Of a stretch of DNA of 64,000 nucleotides, positions 43,795 through 52,690 are shown in pieces (position 1 is the first letter of the stretch; each line of letters opens with the position of its first letter). A program made the translations under genes and the position numbers. Source of the DNA: Pelobium manganitolerans (GTDB taxonomy: Bacteria; Bacteroidota; Bacteroidia; Sphingobacteriales; Sphingobacteriaceae). The notes beneath the pieces were generated by a model that worked only from the letters and a program-made list of their open reading frames with translations, had not been told where the DNA came from and ran no database searches. The stretch covers positions 115,715 to 179,714 of the forward strand of contig NZ_MBTA01000004.1 in the NCBI RefSeq assembly GCF_003609575.1, written 5' to 3'.

Positions 43795-44666
43795 GCACGC
43801 TTATAGATTTAGTTGGAAACACACCTTTAGTAGAGCTGCAAAAACTTAACACAAACCCGAACGTTAAAATTTATGCAAAACTAGAAGGCAACAACCCGGG
43901 TGGCAGCGTTAAAGATCGTGCGGCCTTAAACATGATACAGAGCGCTATCTCCAGAGGTGATATTAAGCCCGGGATGCGTTTGATTGAGGCTACCAGCGGA
44001 AATACAGGTATTGCTTTAGCGATGATTGCGCGGTTGTTTGACTTGGAAATAGAGTTGATTATGCCAAAAAACTCGACTCAAGAGCGTGTACAAACAATGG
44101 AAGCTTTTGGCGCAAAGGTTATTTTGTTGGATGGGATAGAGGCTTGCCGGGATTATGCAGAAGAAAAAGGTGCAAGTGGCGATTATTTCTTATTAAACCA
44201 ATTTGCTAATGCCGATAATTATCTGGCGCATTACAAATCTACCGGTCCGGAAATTTGGAAAGATACCCAACAAAAAATTACCCATTTTGTGAGTTCGATG
44301 GGCACCACCGGAACCATTATGGGCACGTCTATGTATCTGAAAGAACAAAATACCGAAGTACAGATTGTTGGTTGCCAACCTACCGAAGGTTCTTCTATTC
44401 CTGGGATTCGCAGGTGGCCAGAGGCTTATCTGCCGAAGATATTTGATGCAAGCAGGGTTGATCGGATTATTGATGTATCTGAACAAAATGCGGTTGAAAC
44501 AACACGCGCATTAGCAAAAACAGAAGGTATTTTTGCAGGTATGAGTAGCGGTGGCGCTTGTTACGCAGCTTTACAGGTAGCGCGTGAGCTGGAAGAAGGT
44601 GTTATTGTTTTTGTAGTTTGCGATAGGGGCGACCGTTACTTGAGTAGCGACTTGTTTGGTCGTTAG
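43791..44666 (+). CDS. cysM: Cysteine synthase (CysM type)
   Basis: 291 residues. Fold-type II PLP enzyme: the Lys in NNPGGSVKDRAALNMIQSA carries PLP, and EATSGNTGIALAMIA plus MGTTGTIMGTSMYLKE bind substrate and phosphate. It joins O-acetylserine with sulfide to give cysteine. It overlaps cysE by 4 bp. The CysM choice over CysK rests on the short length and the VNTP-less N-terminus. Confidence 0.94.
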   Translation: MSTLIDLVGNTPLVELQKLNTNPNVKIYAKLEGNNPGGSVKDRAALNMIQSAISRGDIKPGMRLIEATSGNTGIALAMIARLFDLEIELIMPKNSTQERVQTMEAFGAKVILLDGIEACRDYAEEKGASGDYFLLNQFANADNYLAHYKSTGPEIWKDTQQKITHFVSSMGTTGTIMGTSMYLKEQNTEVQIVGCQPTEGSSIPGIRRWPEAYLPKIFDASRVDRIIDVSEQNAVETTRALAKTEGIFAGMSSGGACYAALQVARELEEGVIVFVVCDRGDRYLSSDLFGR

Positions 44667-44708
44667 CAAAGAGTAAAGAATAAGGATTAAGGACAGGTGT
44701 AATCCTAT

Positions 44709-45275
44709 TTAAAGAACAGAAATACGTTTAACTACCGACTCTGAACCGGCGATAATACGCACAAAATAGAAACCGGAGTTGAGTTTCCGATCAATCAAAA
44801 ACTTGTTGGTTTGCAAGCCCGCGTTCAATTTTTGGTTAAGCAATGTTGATACCTCGTTGCCTAAAACATCTAATATTTTTATCACTACCAATCCGTCTTT
44901 TTTTAACGAATAGCTCAAGTTAATTTCATCGGCAACCGGATTAGGGTAAACCTTCACATTATCAATAGGTTTTTGGATATCCAAAGAAACATTGCCTAGG
45001 TTTTTTACGCCCTGTGGTTTATTCAGAATGGTGTTATCTGGACCTAAACCGGTTCTGATGGCGGTCATTTTAAACATGAAAGCATCAAAATCTGTTTTAA
45101 AAGCATTTTCAAAAACCGGCCGGTTTGGCCTGCTATCTTTAAATTTTAAGGCTGTTTTGTTTAGGGTGGTATCTACACCAGAAATGTGAATGCGCGCTAA
45201 TGCCGGTGTTACAGTTGCAAAAAACACAACTATCACAAAGCAAAGCAACGCGTTTTTGGTGTATTTATTTTCCAT
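44709..45275 (-). CDS. Secreted protein with a type IX C-terminal sorting domain
   Basis: 188 residues from the ATG at 45275 (MENKYTKNALLCFVIVVFFATVTPALA, a signal peptide). The C-terminal part VYPNPVADEINLSYSLKKDGLVVIKILDVLGNEVSTLLNQKLNAGLQTNKFLIDRKLNSGFYFVRI is a Por-secretion-system type A sorting domain. The middle has no recognised catalytic motif. The protein is probably exported through the type IX system and released or anchored at the surface. Confidence 0.85.
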   Translation of the reverse strand: MENKYTKNALLCFVIVVFFATVTPALARIHISGVDTTLNKTALKFKDSRPNRPVFENAFKTDFDAFMFKMTAIRTGLGPDNTILNKPQGVKNLGNVSLDIQKPIDNVKVYPNPVADEINLSYSLKKDGLVVIKILDVLGNEVSTLLNQKLNAGLQTNKFLIDRKLNSGFYFVRIIAGSESVVKRISVL

Positions 45276-45450
45276 CGTCTTAAACAAAAGTATAAATTAA
45301 ATCTTTAATATTTCAAAATAAGGTTTGCGTTAGTACCTAATTAACATTTTTTAACAGCCGTATTACCTCTATTTGAACTTTTACGCCATAAAAATTTTAA
45401 AGTTACCATTGCATTTTTTTGCTTTAATTTGCAGCACTAAATTTTAAATT

Positions 45451-47391
45451 TTGTCTGCTAAGCACATCAATTTAAACAGATTATCTGCCGCCGGCGTCTT
45501 AATTAGTCTGGGCATCATCTACGGCGACATAGGCACCTCTCCGCTTTACGTTTTTAAAGCTATCATCGGCGACCGTGTAATTAGTCAGGATCTTATTTTA
45601 GGAGGGCTTAGCTGTGTGTTTTGGACCTTAACCTTACAAACAACGCTTAAATATGTTGTTATCACTTTAAAAGCCGATAACAAAGGCGAAGGTGGCATAT
45701 TCTCCTTATATTCTTTAGTGAAAAGGCGTGCAAAATGGTTGGTTTTTCCGGCTATTATTGGTGGTTGTGCCTTGCTGGCCGATGGGATAATTACGCCTCC
45801 TATCACCATATCCGCTGCGATAGAAGGTTTGGAGATTTTTTCGCCAGATCTTAAAACGATACCAATTGTTATCACCATTATCACGGTTTTGTTCCTCATC
45901 CAGCAGTTTGGAACCTCTATAGTAGGGAAAGCATTTGGCCCCATTATGTTTGTGTGGTTTACCATGATGGGCGTTTTAGGCATTAGCCACATTATCCATT
46001 TTCCGGGGATTGTTAAAGCGCTAAACCCTTATTATGCGGTGCATTTGCTGGTTACTAACCCCAGTGCTTTAGCTATTTTAGGCGCGGTTTTTTTATGTAC
46101 CACAGGTGCCGAAGCTTTATACTCTGATTTGGGGCATTGTGGACGTAAAAACATCCGCATTAGCTGGATTTACGTTAAAACCTGTTTAATCCTCAATTAT
46201 TGCGGGCAAGGCGTGTATTTATGGAGCCTGCAAAATGAGCTTCTTGACGGGCGCAATCCTTTTTACAGGATGATGCCGGACTGGTTTTTGATTTTCGGAA
46301 TTTCTATTGCTACAGCGGCCGCCATTATTGCCAGTCAAGCTTTAATCTCTGGGTCATTTACCTTAATCTCCGAAGCGGTACGTTTAAATATCTGGCCAAA
46401 GGTAAAAATCAATTATCCTTCGGAAGCTAAGGGCCAGTTGTACGTGCCGAGCATCAATTGGTTGTTGTGGGTGGGTTGCCTAATTGTGGTGCTGTATTTC
46501 CAACGTTCCGAAAACATGGAAGCCGCTTATGGCTTATCTATCACCATTGCCATGTTGATGACCACTGTTTTGGTTTCAGTCTATTTAGCAAAAAAGAAGT
46601 ATCCAATTTATCTGATTGTGCTTTTTTTAGTGGTTTATGGCGTTTTAGAGAGCATTTTCTTCGCCGGTAATTTAGCTAAGTTTTTGCACGGTGGCTGGTT
46701 TACAGTGCTGATAGGAACAATACTGTTCAGTATTATGTGGGCATGGTACGCGGCGCGTAAAATCAAAAACCGCTTTGTTAAGTTTGTAGAAATTGAACAG
46801 TATTTTGATGTGATTAAGGAGTTGAGTGAGGATGAAAGCGTGCCTAAATTTGCGTCGCAACTGGTTTACCTAACCAGCGCAAATTTTTCTTCGGAAATAG
46901 AATCGAAAATCATTTATTCTATCCTTCAAAAAAAGCCAAAACGTGCCGATGTTTATTGGTTGGTGCACGTAGATGTGGTTGACGAGCCTTATCAAACTAA
47001 TTATAAGATAGAGCATTTGATTCCCGAAAAGCTCATCCGTATCGATTTTAAACTCGGATTTAGGGTCGAGCAGAAAATCAACGTCCTGTTTAGGAAAGTA
47101 GTGGAAGATTTAGTTAAAAATCACGAAGTGGATATTACCAGCCGTTACCAATCGTTAAGTAAGTTTAACGTTGTTGGGGATTTCCGGTTTGTGGTGCTCG
47201 AGAAAATATTGTCACGTTCAAACAAGTTGTCTTTTTGGGATAAGCTTACACTCGATTATTATTTCATCCTTAAACACTTCAGCTTGTCAGAAGAAAAGGG
47301 TTTTGGGCTGGATTTGAGTTTTGTAAGCTTAGAAAAAGTGCCACTAATGATTAATGAGTACGATAATGTAGAACTTGTGAGGATTAAATAG
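45451..47391 (+). CDS. kup: Low-affinity potassium uptake permease
   Basis: 646 residues, TTG start (MSAKHINLNRLSAAGVLISLG). About 12 membrane helices come first with the Kup motif IIYGDIGTSPLYVFKAI and GGIFSLYSLVKRR, then a long cytoplasmic C-terminal domain with FRFVVLEKI. It imports K+ with protons. The pentapeptide-repeat gene starts 1 bp after its stop, so both are on one transcript. Confidence 0.95.
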   Translation: MSAKHINLNRLSAAGVLISLGIIYGDIGTSPLYVFKAIIGDRVISQDLILGGLSCVFWTLTLQTTLKYVVITLKADNKGEGGIFSLYSLVKRRAKWLVFPAIIGGCALLADGIITPPITISAAIEGLEIFSPDLKTIPIVITIITVLFLIQQFGTSIVGKAFGPIMFVWFTMMGVLGISHIIHFPGIVKALNPYYAVHLLVTNPSALAILGAVFLCTTGAEALYSDLGHCGRKNIRISWIYVKTCLILNYCGQGVYLWSLQNELLDGRNPFYRMMPDWFLIFGISIATAAAIIASQALISGSFTLISEAVRLNIWPKVKINYPSEAKGQLYVPSINWLLWVGCLIVVLYFQRSENMEAAYGLSITIAMLMTTVLVSVYLAKKKYPIYLIVLFLVVYGVLESIFFAGNLAKFLHGGWFTVLIGTILFSIMWAWYAARKIKNRFVKFVEIEQYFDVIKELSEDESVPKFASQLVYLTSANFSSEIESKIIYSILQKKPKRADVYWLVHVDVVDEPYQTNYKIEHLIPEKLIRIDFKLGFRVEQKINVLFRKVVEDLVKNHEVDITSRYQSLSKFNVVGDFRFVVLEKILSRSNKLSFWDKLTLDYYFILKHFSLSEEKGFGLDLSFVSLEKVPLMINEYDNVELVRIK

Positions 47392-47392
47392 C

Positions 47393-47980
47393 ATGGTAAA
47401 AAAGAGCACCAAAGTTTTTGTAAACGACGCGCTTTTCGAGAAGCAAAATTACAATCAGAAAGCCTTGCCTAAAGGTGAATATGACCAATGTGTATTTAAA
47501 GCTTGCAATTTCTCCGGTTCAGATTTGTTTGATGTTGTTTTTAGCGACTGCCGGTTTGTAGATTGCAATTTCGCGATGGCCAACGTGAGCAAAACTGCCT
47601 TCAGGAACGTCGAGTTTAGCGATTGTAAGCTTTTAGGGATGCACTTTGAACACTGTAATGATTTTCTGCTGTCCTTTAATTTTCACAATTGCAACCTCAA
47701 TCTTTCTTCTTTTTATAGGCTCAAACTCAAAAATACCGTTTTTGAAAATTGCAGTTTAAAGGAAGCGGATTTTACTGCCACTGATTTAACGCAATCTGCT
47801 TTGTTAAACTGCGATTTAGCTGATGCTAAGTTTGACCAAACAAATCTTGAAAGGGTTGACTTAAGCACTTCTTATAACTACACCATCCATCCCGAAAATA
47901 ACAGAATTAAAAAAGCCAAGTTTTCTTCCGCCGGTTTGGCCGGTTTGTTAGCGCATTACGATATTTTGGTGGAGAGTTAG
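47393..47980 (+). CDS. Pentapeptide-repeat protein
   Basis: 195 residues. Repeats of A(D/N)LXX type are spread through it: CNFSGSDLFDVVF, DCRFVDCNFAMANVSKTAFRN, NCSLKEADFTATDLTQSALLNCDLADAKFDQTNLERVDLS. Such proteins fold as right-handed quadrilateral beta-helices; some mimic DNA (QnrB-like) to protect topoisomerases. A role here is not known. It is closely linked to kup. Confidence 0.85.
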   Translation: MVKKSTKVFVNDALFEKQNYNQKALPKGEYDQCVFKACNFSGSDLFDVVFSDCRFVDCNFAMANVSKTAFRNVEFSDCKLLGMHFEHCNDFLLSFNFHNCNLNLSSFYRLKLKNTVFENCSLKEADFTATDLTQSALLNCDLADAKFDQTNLERVDLSTSYNYTIHPENNRIKKAKFSSAGLAGLLAHYDILVES

Positions 47981-48491
47981 GCGCCCCATCTTGAAAAGCG
48001 CTCTTGCGTTTGCCTTTATGAATTGTAGTCCGCAATTTATACTGTTTCTTTTAAAATATTCATGAATTATCACTTATTCAGTCCGAATATTTGATTATAC
48101 AGATGAATTTTGTTCGTTTTCTTATAAAATACAATTTATCGTGCGATATTTTGCGCTATTTATTGGTTTTATTAAGATTTATTGCTGTTTTTATTTCTTA
48201 TTTCGGTGTTTTAGTTGAAAACGTCTTTCTAATTGCTGGTTTTTATATTAATATTTTATTAAAAACACTTATTATGTTTGATATTTTGTTAAAATAGCGA
48301 TAAATAATTTGTTAGTTTTTATAAAATACTAAAAAGTATTTGAAAATTTAAGCTTTTTGTGGATTATAATTTGCGTTTTTGTATTTTTACAAAGTTATAA
48401 TTGAGATAACTCAATATAATTTTATAAATTATCATAAATATTTAAATGTTATGATGATTTGTGCCGTGTAAAACTTCAAAAACTGCTTACA
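47981..48491. other. Very AT-rich regulatory region before nirB
   Basis: This 511-bp gap is very AT-rich and contains no credible gene; a 68-codon frame at 48091-48297 is only low-complexity hydrophobic coding. It ends with an FNR-like palindrome (48400-48415) and TGATTTG (48455-48461), a probable -7 element 31 bp before the nirB ATG. The whole stretch looks like the control region of the nitrate cluster. Confidence 0.65.
48400..48415. promoter_or_regulatory. CRP/FNR-family operator-like palindrome upstream of nirB
   Basis: ATTGAGATAACTCAAT is an inverted repeat with TTGA-N6-TCAA, the spacing of CRP/FNR-family sites. Its centre lies about 60 bp before the expected start site if TGATTTG (48455-48461) is the -7 element, a usual activator position. 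Confidence 0.6.
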
Positions 48492-50987
48492 ATGACTAAG
48501 AAAAACGTAATAGTTATAGGAAATGGAATGGTTGGACATAAATTTTGTGAAAAACTAATCGCCAAATCAAATGAATTCCAAATTATTGTTTTCGGAGAAG
48601 AACCTCGGATAGCTTATGACCGGGTGCATCTTAGTTCTTATTTCGACGGAAAAACCGTAGAAGATCTTAGTTTATCAAGCCTTGACTGGTATCACCAAAA
48701 TAACATCCAGCTTTATTTAGGCGATGCGGTGACAGAAGTCAATCGCACAGAAAAAATTGTACATACACAAAGCGGCAGAACCCAAAACTACGATTACCTA
48801 GTTATGGCTACCGGTTCGGCGCCATTTGTTCCAAACATTCCGGGAGTGGAAAAAGAAGGCGTTTTCGTTTACCGCACCATTGAGGATTTGGATAAAATGA
48901 AAGCCCATGCCTCTAAATGCAAAACCGGCGCAGTAATGGGCGGTGGCTTGTTAGGTTTAGAGGCCGGTAAAGCTTTGCTGGACTTAGGCATCAAAGAAAC
49001 GCATATTGTAGAGTTTGCATCGCGTTTAATGCCTCGGCAAATTGATGATGCAGGCAGTAAATTATTGCAAGGAAAACTGGCTCAGCTAAATCTTACTGTT
49101 CATCTCAATAAAAATACCTCAGCGGTTCTGGGCGAAAAAAAAATAACAGGTTTGGCTTTCGCCGATGGCAGCGAACTGGCTTTGGATATGTTGGTAATTT
49201 CTGCCGGGATACGCCCTAGAGACGAAATAGCCCGACTTTGCGGATTGGAAGTCAGCTCCAGAGGTGGCATCGTAGTCAACGGATTTATGCAAACCAGCGA
49301 CGAATCTATTTTCGCTATCGGCGAATGTGCTTTGTTTAACAGTATGATTTACGGCTTGGTTGCGCCAGGCTATGAAATGGCGGAAGTTGCTGCCTCGTTT
49401 TTGTGCGAAGGCGATAAGCAGTTCAAAGGCTTTGATATGAGCACCAAACTGAAATTAATTGGCGTGGACGTGGCCAGTTTTGGCGATGCCTTTATATCCG
49501 AACCAGATTGCACATCTATCATATTTGAGGACACGCACAAAGGCATTTACAAAAGAATTAATATAACTAGTGATGGTAAACAGCTTTTAGGAGGGATTTT
49601 AATTGGCGATGCCGAAGCTTATAATATGCTTTTGCAGACTGTCAACAATAAAATTGTTCTTCCGCCAAACCCAGAAGATTTGATTTTAGGCGCAAGAGGA
49701 GGTGAATCAACTGTTGGCGCAAGTGTAATGGGTTTGCCGGATGATGCGCTTATTTGCTCCTGCGAAGCTGTATCAAAGGGCGCTATCTGCAACGCTGTTA
49801 TCAATCAGGACTTAAAAACTTTTGACGAGGTTAAAAAATGCACTAAAGCAGGCTCCGGCTGTGGCGGATGTGTGCCCATGGTTAAAGATTTAATCAACGG
49901 AACACTCACCGAGAACGGGATGTACATTAAGAATGTGTTGTGCGAGCATTTTGATTATTCGAGGCAAGAACTGCTTGATTTGATTAAAATGAACAAGATA
50001 GAAACCTACGACCAAGTGCTGGATACTTTTGGAAAAGGCGATGGTTGCGAGGTTTGTAAGCCAGCTGTAGCAAGCATTTTGGCCAGTTTATGGAACGATT
50101 TAATCTTGAAACAAGATACCATCCAAGATAGTAACGATAGGTTTTTAGCAAACATCCAAAAAGGTGGAACTTATTCTGTAGTTCCTAGGATCCCGGGCGG
50201 AGAAATTACTCCTGATAAACTCATTGTAATTGGTCAGGTTGCCAAAGAATTTAACCTATACACAAAAATTACAGGCGGACAAAGGATTGATCTTTTCGGT
50301 GCGCATTTGGTGGATTTGCCAGCCATTTGGTCAAAATTAATAGATGCCGGTTTTGAAAGCGGACATGCGTACGGCAAATCTTTACGTACCGTAAAAAGTT
50401 GTGTAGGAAGCACTTGGTGCAGGTTCGGTTTACATGATAGTGTGAGTTTTGCTATCGAAATTGAAGATAGGTATAAGGGTTTGCGCTCTCCTCATAAACT
50501 AAAAGGCGGTGTTTCTGGATGTATCCGCGAGTGTGCGGAGGCAAAATCTAAGGACTTTGGAATTATCGCTACAGAAAAAGGGTGGAACTTGTATATCTGC
50601 GGAAACGGTGGTTCAAAACCGCAACATGCGGAATTGCTTGCTTCGGATATTGATAGCGAAACCTGTATCAAATACCTCGACAGATTTTTGATGTTTTATG
50701 TAAGAACTGCCGACCCTTTAACAAGAACTGCCACTTGGTTAAACAAAATGGAAGGCGGAATGGCTTACCTAAAAAACGTAATCATCAATGACAGTTTAGG
50801 TATTGCCGAGGAATTGGAAGAAGCCATGCGATACCATATCAGTACCTACGCTTGCGAATGGAAAGCCGCTATCGAAAACCCGGAAATGAGAAAAAGGTTT
50901 AGCCATTTTATTAATGCCCCGGAAGAAAAAGACCCAAGCGTAAAGTTTGAAACAATGAGAGATCAGGTGAAAGCGGAAACGTGGTAG
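48492..50987 (+). CDS. nirB: Assimilatory nitrite reductase large subunit
   Basis: 831 residues from the ATG at 48492 (MTKKNVIVIGNGMVGHKFCEKL). Order: FAD/NAD(P)H reductase (about 1-400), a BFD-type [2Fe-2S] domain (ICSCEAV from C422, GCGGC), a second shortened Cys repeat (GCEVCKP), then the siroheme-4Fe-4S half with SCVGSTWC (C637, C643) and GCIRECAEA (C677, C681). It reduces nitrite to ammonium with six electrons from NAD(P)H in the cytoplasm, together with NirD. It opens the nitrate cluster. Siroheme would come from the CobA pathway. Confidence 0.97.
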   Translation: MTKKNVIVIGNGMVGHKFCEKLIAKSNEFQIIVFGEEPRIAYDRVHLSSYFDGKTVEDLSLSSLDWYHQNNIQLYLGDAVTEVNRTEKIVHTQSGRTQNYDYLVMATGSAPFVPNIPGVEKEGVFVYRTIEDLDKMKAHASKCKTGAVMGGGLLGLEAGKALLDLGIKETHIVEFASRLMPRQIDDAGSKLLQGKLAQLNLTVHLNKNTSAVLGEKKITGLAFADGSELALDMLVISAGIRPRDEIARLCGLEVSSRGGIVVNGFMQTSDESIFAIGECALFNSMIYGLVAPGYEMAEVAASFLCEGDKQFKGFDMSTKLKLIGVDVASFGDAFISEPDCTSIIFEDTHKGIYKRINITSDGKQLLGGILIGDAEAYNMLLQTVNNKIVLPPNPEDLILGARGGESTVGASVMGLPDDALICSCEAVSKGAICNAVINQDLKTFDEVKKCTKAGSGCGGCVPMVKDLINGTLTENGMYIKNVLCEHFDYSRQELLDLIKMNKIETYDQVLDTFGKGDGCEVCKPAVASILASLWNDLILKQDTIQDSNDRFLANIQKGGTYSVVPRIPGGEITPDKLIVIGQVAKEFNLYTKITGGQRIDLFGAHLVDLPAIWSKLIDAGFESGHAYGKSLRTVKSCVGSTWCRFGLHDSVSFAIEIEDRYKGLRSPHKLKGGVSGCIRECAEAKSKDFGIIATEKGWNLYICGNGGSKPQHAELLASDIDSETCIKYLDRFLMFYVRTADPLTRTATWLNKMEGGMAYLKNVIINDSLGIAEELEEAMRYHISTYACEWKAAIENPEMRKRFSHFINAPEEKDPSVKFETMRDQVKAETW

Positions 50988-51001
50988 GAGCCTCACCCCA
51001 A

Positions 51002-51043
51002 CCCTCTCCCCGTCCGTACCGTCCGGGCGGACGAAGGAGAGGG
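51002..51043. repeat. GC-rich hairpin (REP-like) after nirB
   Basis: CCCTCTCC-C-CGTCCG (51002-51016) pairs with CGGACG-AA-GGAGAGGG (51028-51043). It lies 15 bp after the nirB stop within the operon and could protect or attenuate the transcript. Confidence 0.75.
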
Positions 51044-51050
51044 AGCTACC

Positions 51051-51233
51051 TGATGAATAAATTTGAATGAGTGAATGATAGAATGTTGAATGAATAACTG
51101 ACTACCTACTAATAAACCAATTACTAATGAACTAAGAAAGGTACTAATGAACCAATGACTAATGAATTCAATGAACTAAAAATAGCCGCCAAACAAGCAC
51201 TAATGACTAACAACTAACTAACAAACTAATAAT
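51051..51233. repeat. Long degenerate word-like repeat between nirB and nirD
   Basis: About 180 bp of iterated words such as GAATGAA, ACTAATG, AACTAAG, AACCAATG, ACTAACA fill the gap inside the operon. The repeat unit is about 7 nt but drifts. It is not a CRISPR and has no coding frame. Confidence 0.8.
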
Positions 51234-51626
51234 ATGAGTGAAATAATAGAATTAAACCGCGAAATTGAGAAACTACAAGGAGCAGAAGATTTATTTTTTG
51301 CTTGTTACTCAGATGATGTTCCGCAAAACGGAGGTGTTTGCGTGAAATACAAAAACGAGCAGATCGCCATTTTTAACTTTACCCGTCGGGGCGAATGGTA
51401 TGCAACGCAAAATATGTGTCCGCATAAGCAACAAATGGCGCTTTCGCGTGGTATGATTGGCAGTTCTGGCGAAGAGTGCGAACCTAAAGTGGCCTGTCCG
51501 TTTCATAAAAAATCATTTTCCTTAAAAACAGGCGATTGTTTAACAGGCGAGGATTATAAAATCAGAATATTCCCCGTAATCATCAATAACGGAAAAGTTT
51601 TTATCGAGGTTAAAAGCATAGGTTAA
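51234..51626 (+). CDS. nirD: Nitrite reductase small subunit (Rieske type)
   Basis: 130 residues. The Rieske-like fold keeps both ligand boxes: NMCPHKQQMALSRG and ACPFHKKSFSLKTGDCL, so it may hold a [2Fe-2S] cluster. It pairs with NirB. An N-terminal extension of about 15 residues (MSEIIELNREIEKLQG) precedes the domain. The gene lies 246 bp after nirB, separated by a hairpin and word-like repeats. Confidence 0.93.
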   Translation: MSEIIELNREIEKLQGAEDLFFACYSDDVPQNGGVCVKYKNEQIAIFNFTRRGEWYATQNMCPHKQQMALSRGMIGSSGEECEPKVACPFHKKSFSLKTGDCLTGEDYKIRIFPVIINNGKVFIEVKSIG

Positions 51627-51666
51627 ATCTTTATGCCTCCAGTTGGCTCAGGAAAAAAATGTATAA

Positions 51667-52617
51667 ATGCGGGATACTACCCATAAGCAAATCACTTTAA
51701 GAACGGCAAAAGCTGTAGGCGTAATTTATTGCGCCTCAGAAACTATAGCGCTGATTAAACAGGAATTGCTTCCGAAAGGAAATTTGTTTGACGTTGCAAG
51801 AGCGGCTGCTTTTATCGGAGCCAAACTAACGCCACAGCTTTTGCCGCACTGCCATCCGGTACAGATAGACGGCATGGACATCAGATTTGAGTTTTTGGAT
51901 ACCGATTTACACGCTGAACTTTTTGCGCCGGAAACTTTTGAACAAACCGGAATTGTAATTACCGGAGAAGCAAAATCCATCGGGCGCACCGGAATTGAGA
52001 TGGAAATGCTGACAGCAGTTTCCGTAGCCGCTTTAGAAATTTACGATATGCTGAAACCGGTTGATAAAAAACTGGAAATCGGAAACATCAAATTGCTGGA
52101 TAAAAAGGGAGGTAAAAGTGATCGGAAAAAATATTTTTCCACTTCGCCGATTTGCGCTGTTTTGGTCTGTTCAGATTCTACCGCCGAAGGAAAACGAGCG
52201 GACAAAAGTGGGATCTTGATAAAGCAGATGCTGGAGGAGCTTAACGCCGAGGTAAAATATTACAAAATTTTGCCCGATGAAAAATCGCAGATCCAATCGC
52301 AGATTTTAGAATGGGTAAAGGAAGATGTGCATTTTATTTTCACCACCGGCGGAACTGGGTTGGGACCTAGAGATTTAACCGTTGAAGCTGTAAAAGAAAT
52401 TCTGGAGCGTGATGCCGATGGTGTTACCGAGGCCATGCGTAGTTTCGGTCAGCAGCGTACCCCAATGGCCATGATGAGCAGAGCGGTCGCCGGTTCTATA
52501 GCCCATTCCATGATCATTACTTTGCCAGGAAGTTCGGCCGGTGCCAAGGAATCGCTAGAAGCTATTTTACCAGGGATTTTCCACGCCCGCAAAATGATGA
52601 AAGGTGGCGGACATTAG
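51667..52617 (+). CDS. Fused molybdenum cofactor proteins MoaC-MoaB
   Basis: 316 residues. The MoaC half (1-155) has LPHCHPVQIDGMDIRF and GRTGIEMEMLTAVSVAALEIYDML, and the MoaB/MogA half (about 160-316) has VLVCSDSTAEGKRADKSG, TTGGTGLGPRDLTVEA and LPGSSAGAKESLEAILPG. MoaC makes cyclic pyranopterin phosphate after MoaA, and MoaB/MogA adenylates molybdopterin. The N-terminus (MRDTTHKQITLRTA) is a little shorter than usual. Such a fusion is known in Bacteroidota. Confidence 0.94.
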   Translation: MRDTTHKQITLRTAKAVGVIYCASETIALIKQELLPKGNLFDVARAAAFIGAKLTPQLLPHCHPVQIDGMDIRFEFLDTDLHAELFAPETFEQTGIVITGEAKSIGRTGIEMEMLTAVSVAALEIYDMLKPVDKKLEIGNIKLLDKKGGKSDRKKYFSTSPICAVLVCSDSTAEGKRADKSGILIKQMLEELNAEVKYYKILPDEKSQIQSQILEWVKEDVHFIFTTGGTGLGPRDLTVEAVKEILERDADGVTEAMRSFGQQRTPMAMMSRAVAGSIAHSMIITLPGSSAGAKESLEAILPGIFHARKMMKGGGH

Positions 52618-52690
52618 TTTGCTGGTTTCTACAAAGTCTTGCGGCTAGCCACTTAATTCTTGCTACCAGCTACTTGATACTAATAATAAT
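52618..52690. repeat. Short word-like repeat before moeA
   Basis: GCTGGTTTCTAC, GCGGCTAGCCACTT, TTGCTACCAGCTACTTG are loose variants of one motif (GCTA-CCA-GCTACTTG and its complement). This non-coding 73 bp lies within the operon. Confidence 0.5.

Noticed and set aside
48091..48297. A 68-codon hydrophobic frame before nirB
   Set aside because: It lies in very AT-rich DNA, where Phe/Leu/Ile-rich frames are expected by chance, and it has no recognisable domain or conserved start.
51051..51233. Possible CRISPR array
   Set aside because: Units are about 7 nt and drift in sequence and spacing; there are no 20-40 nt repeats with unique spacers and no cas genes.
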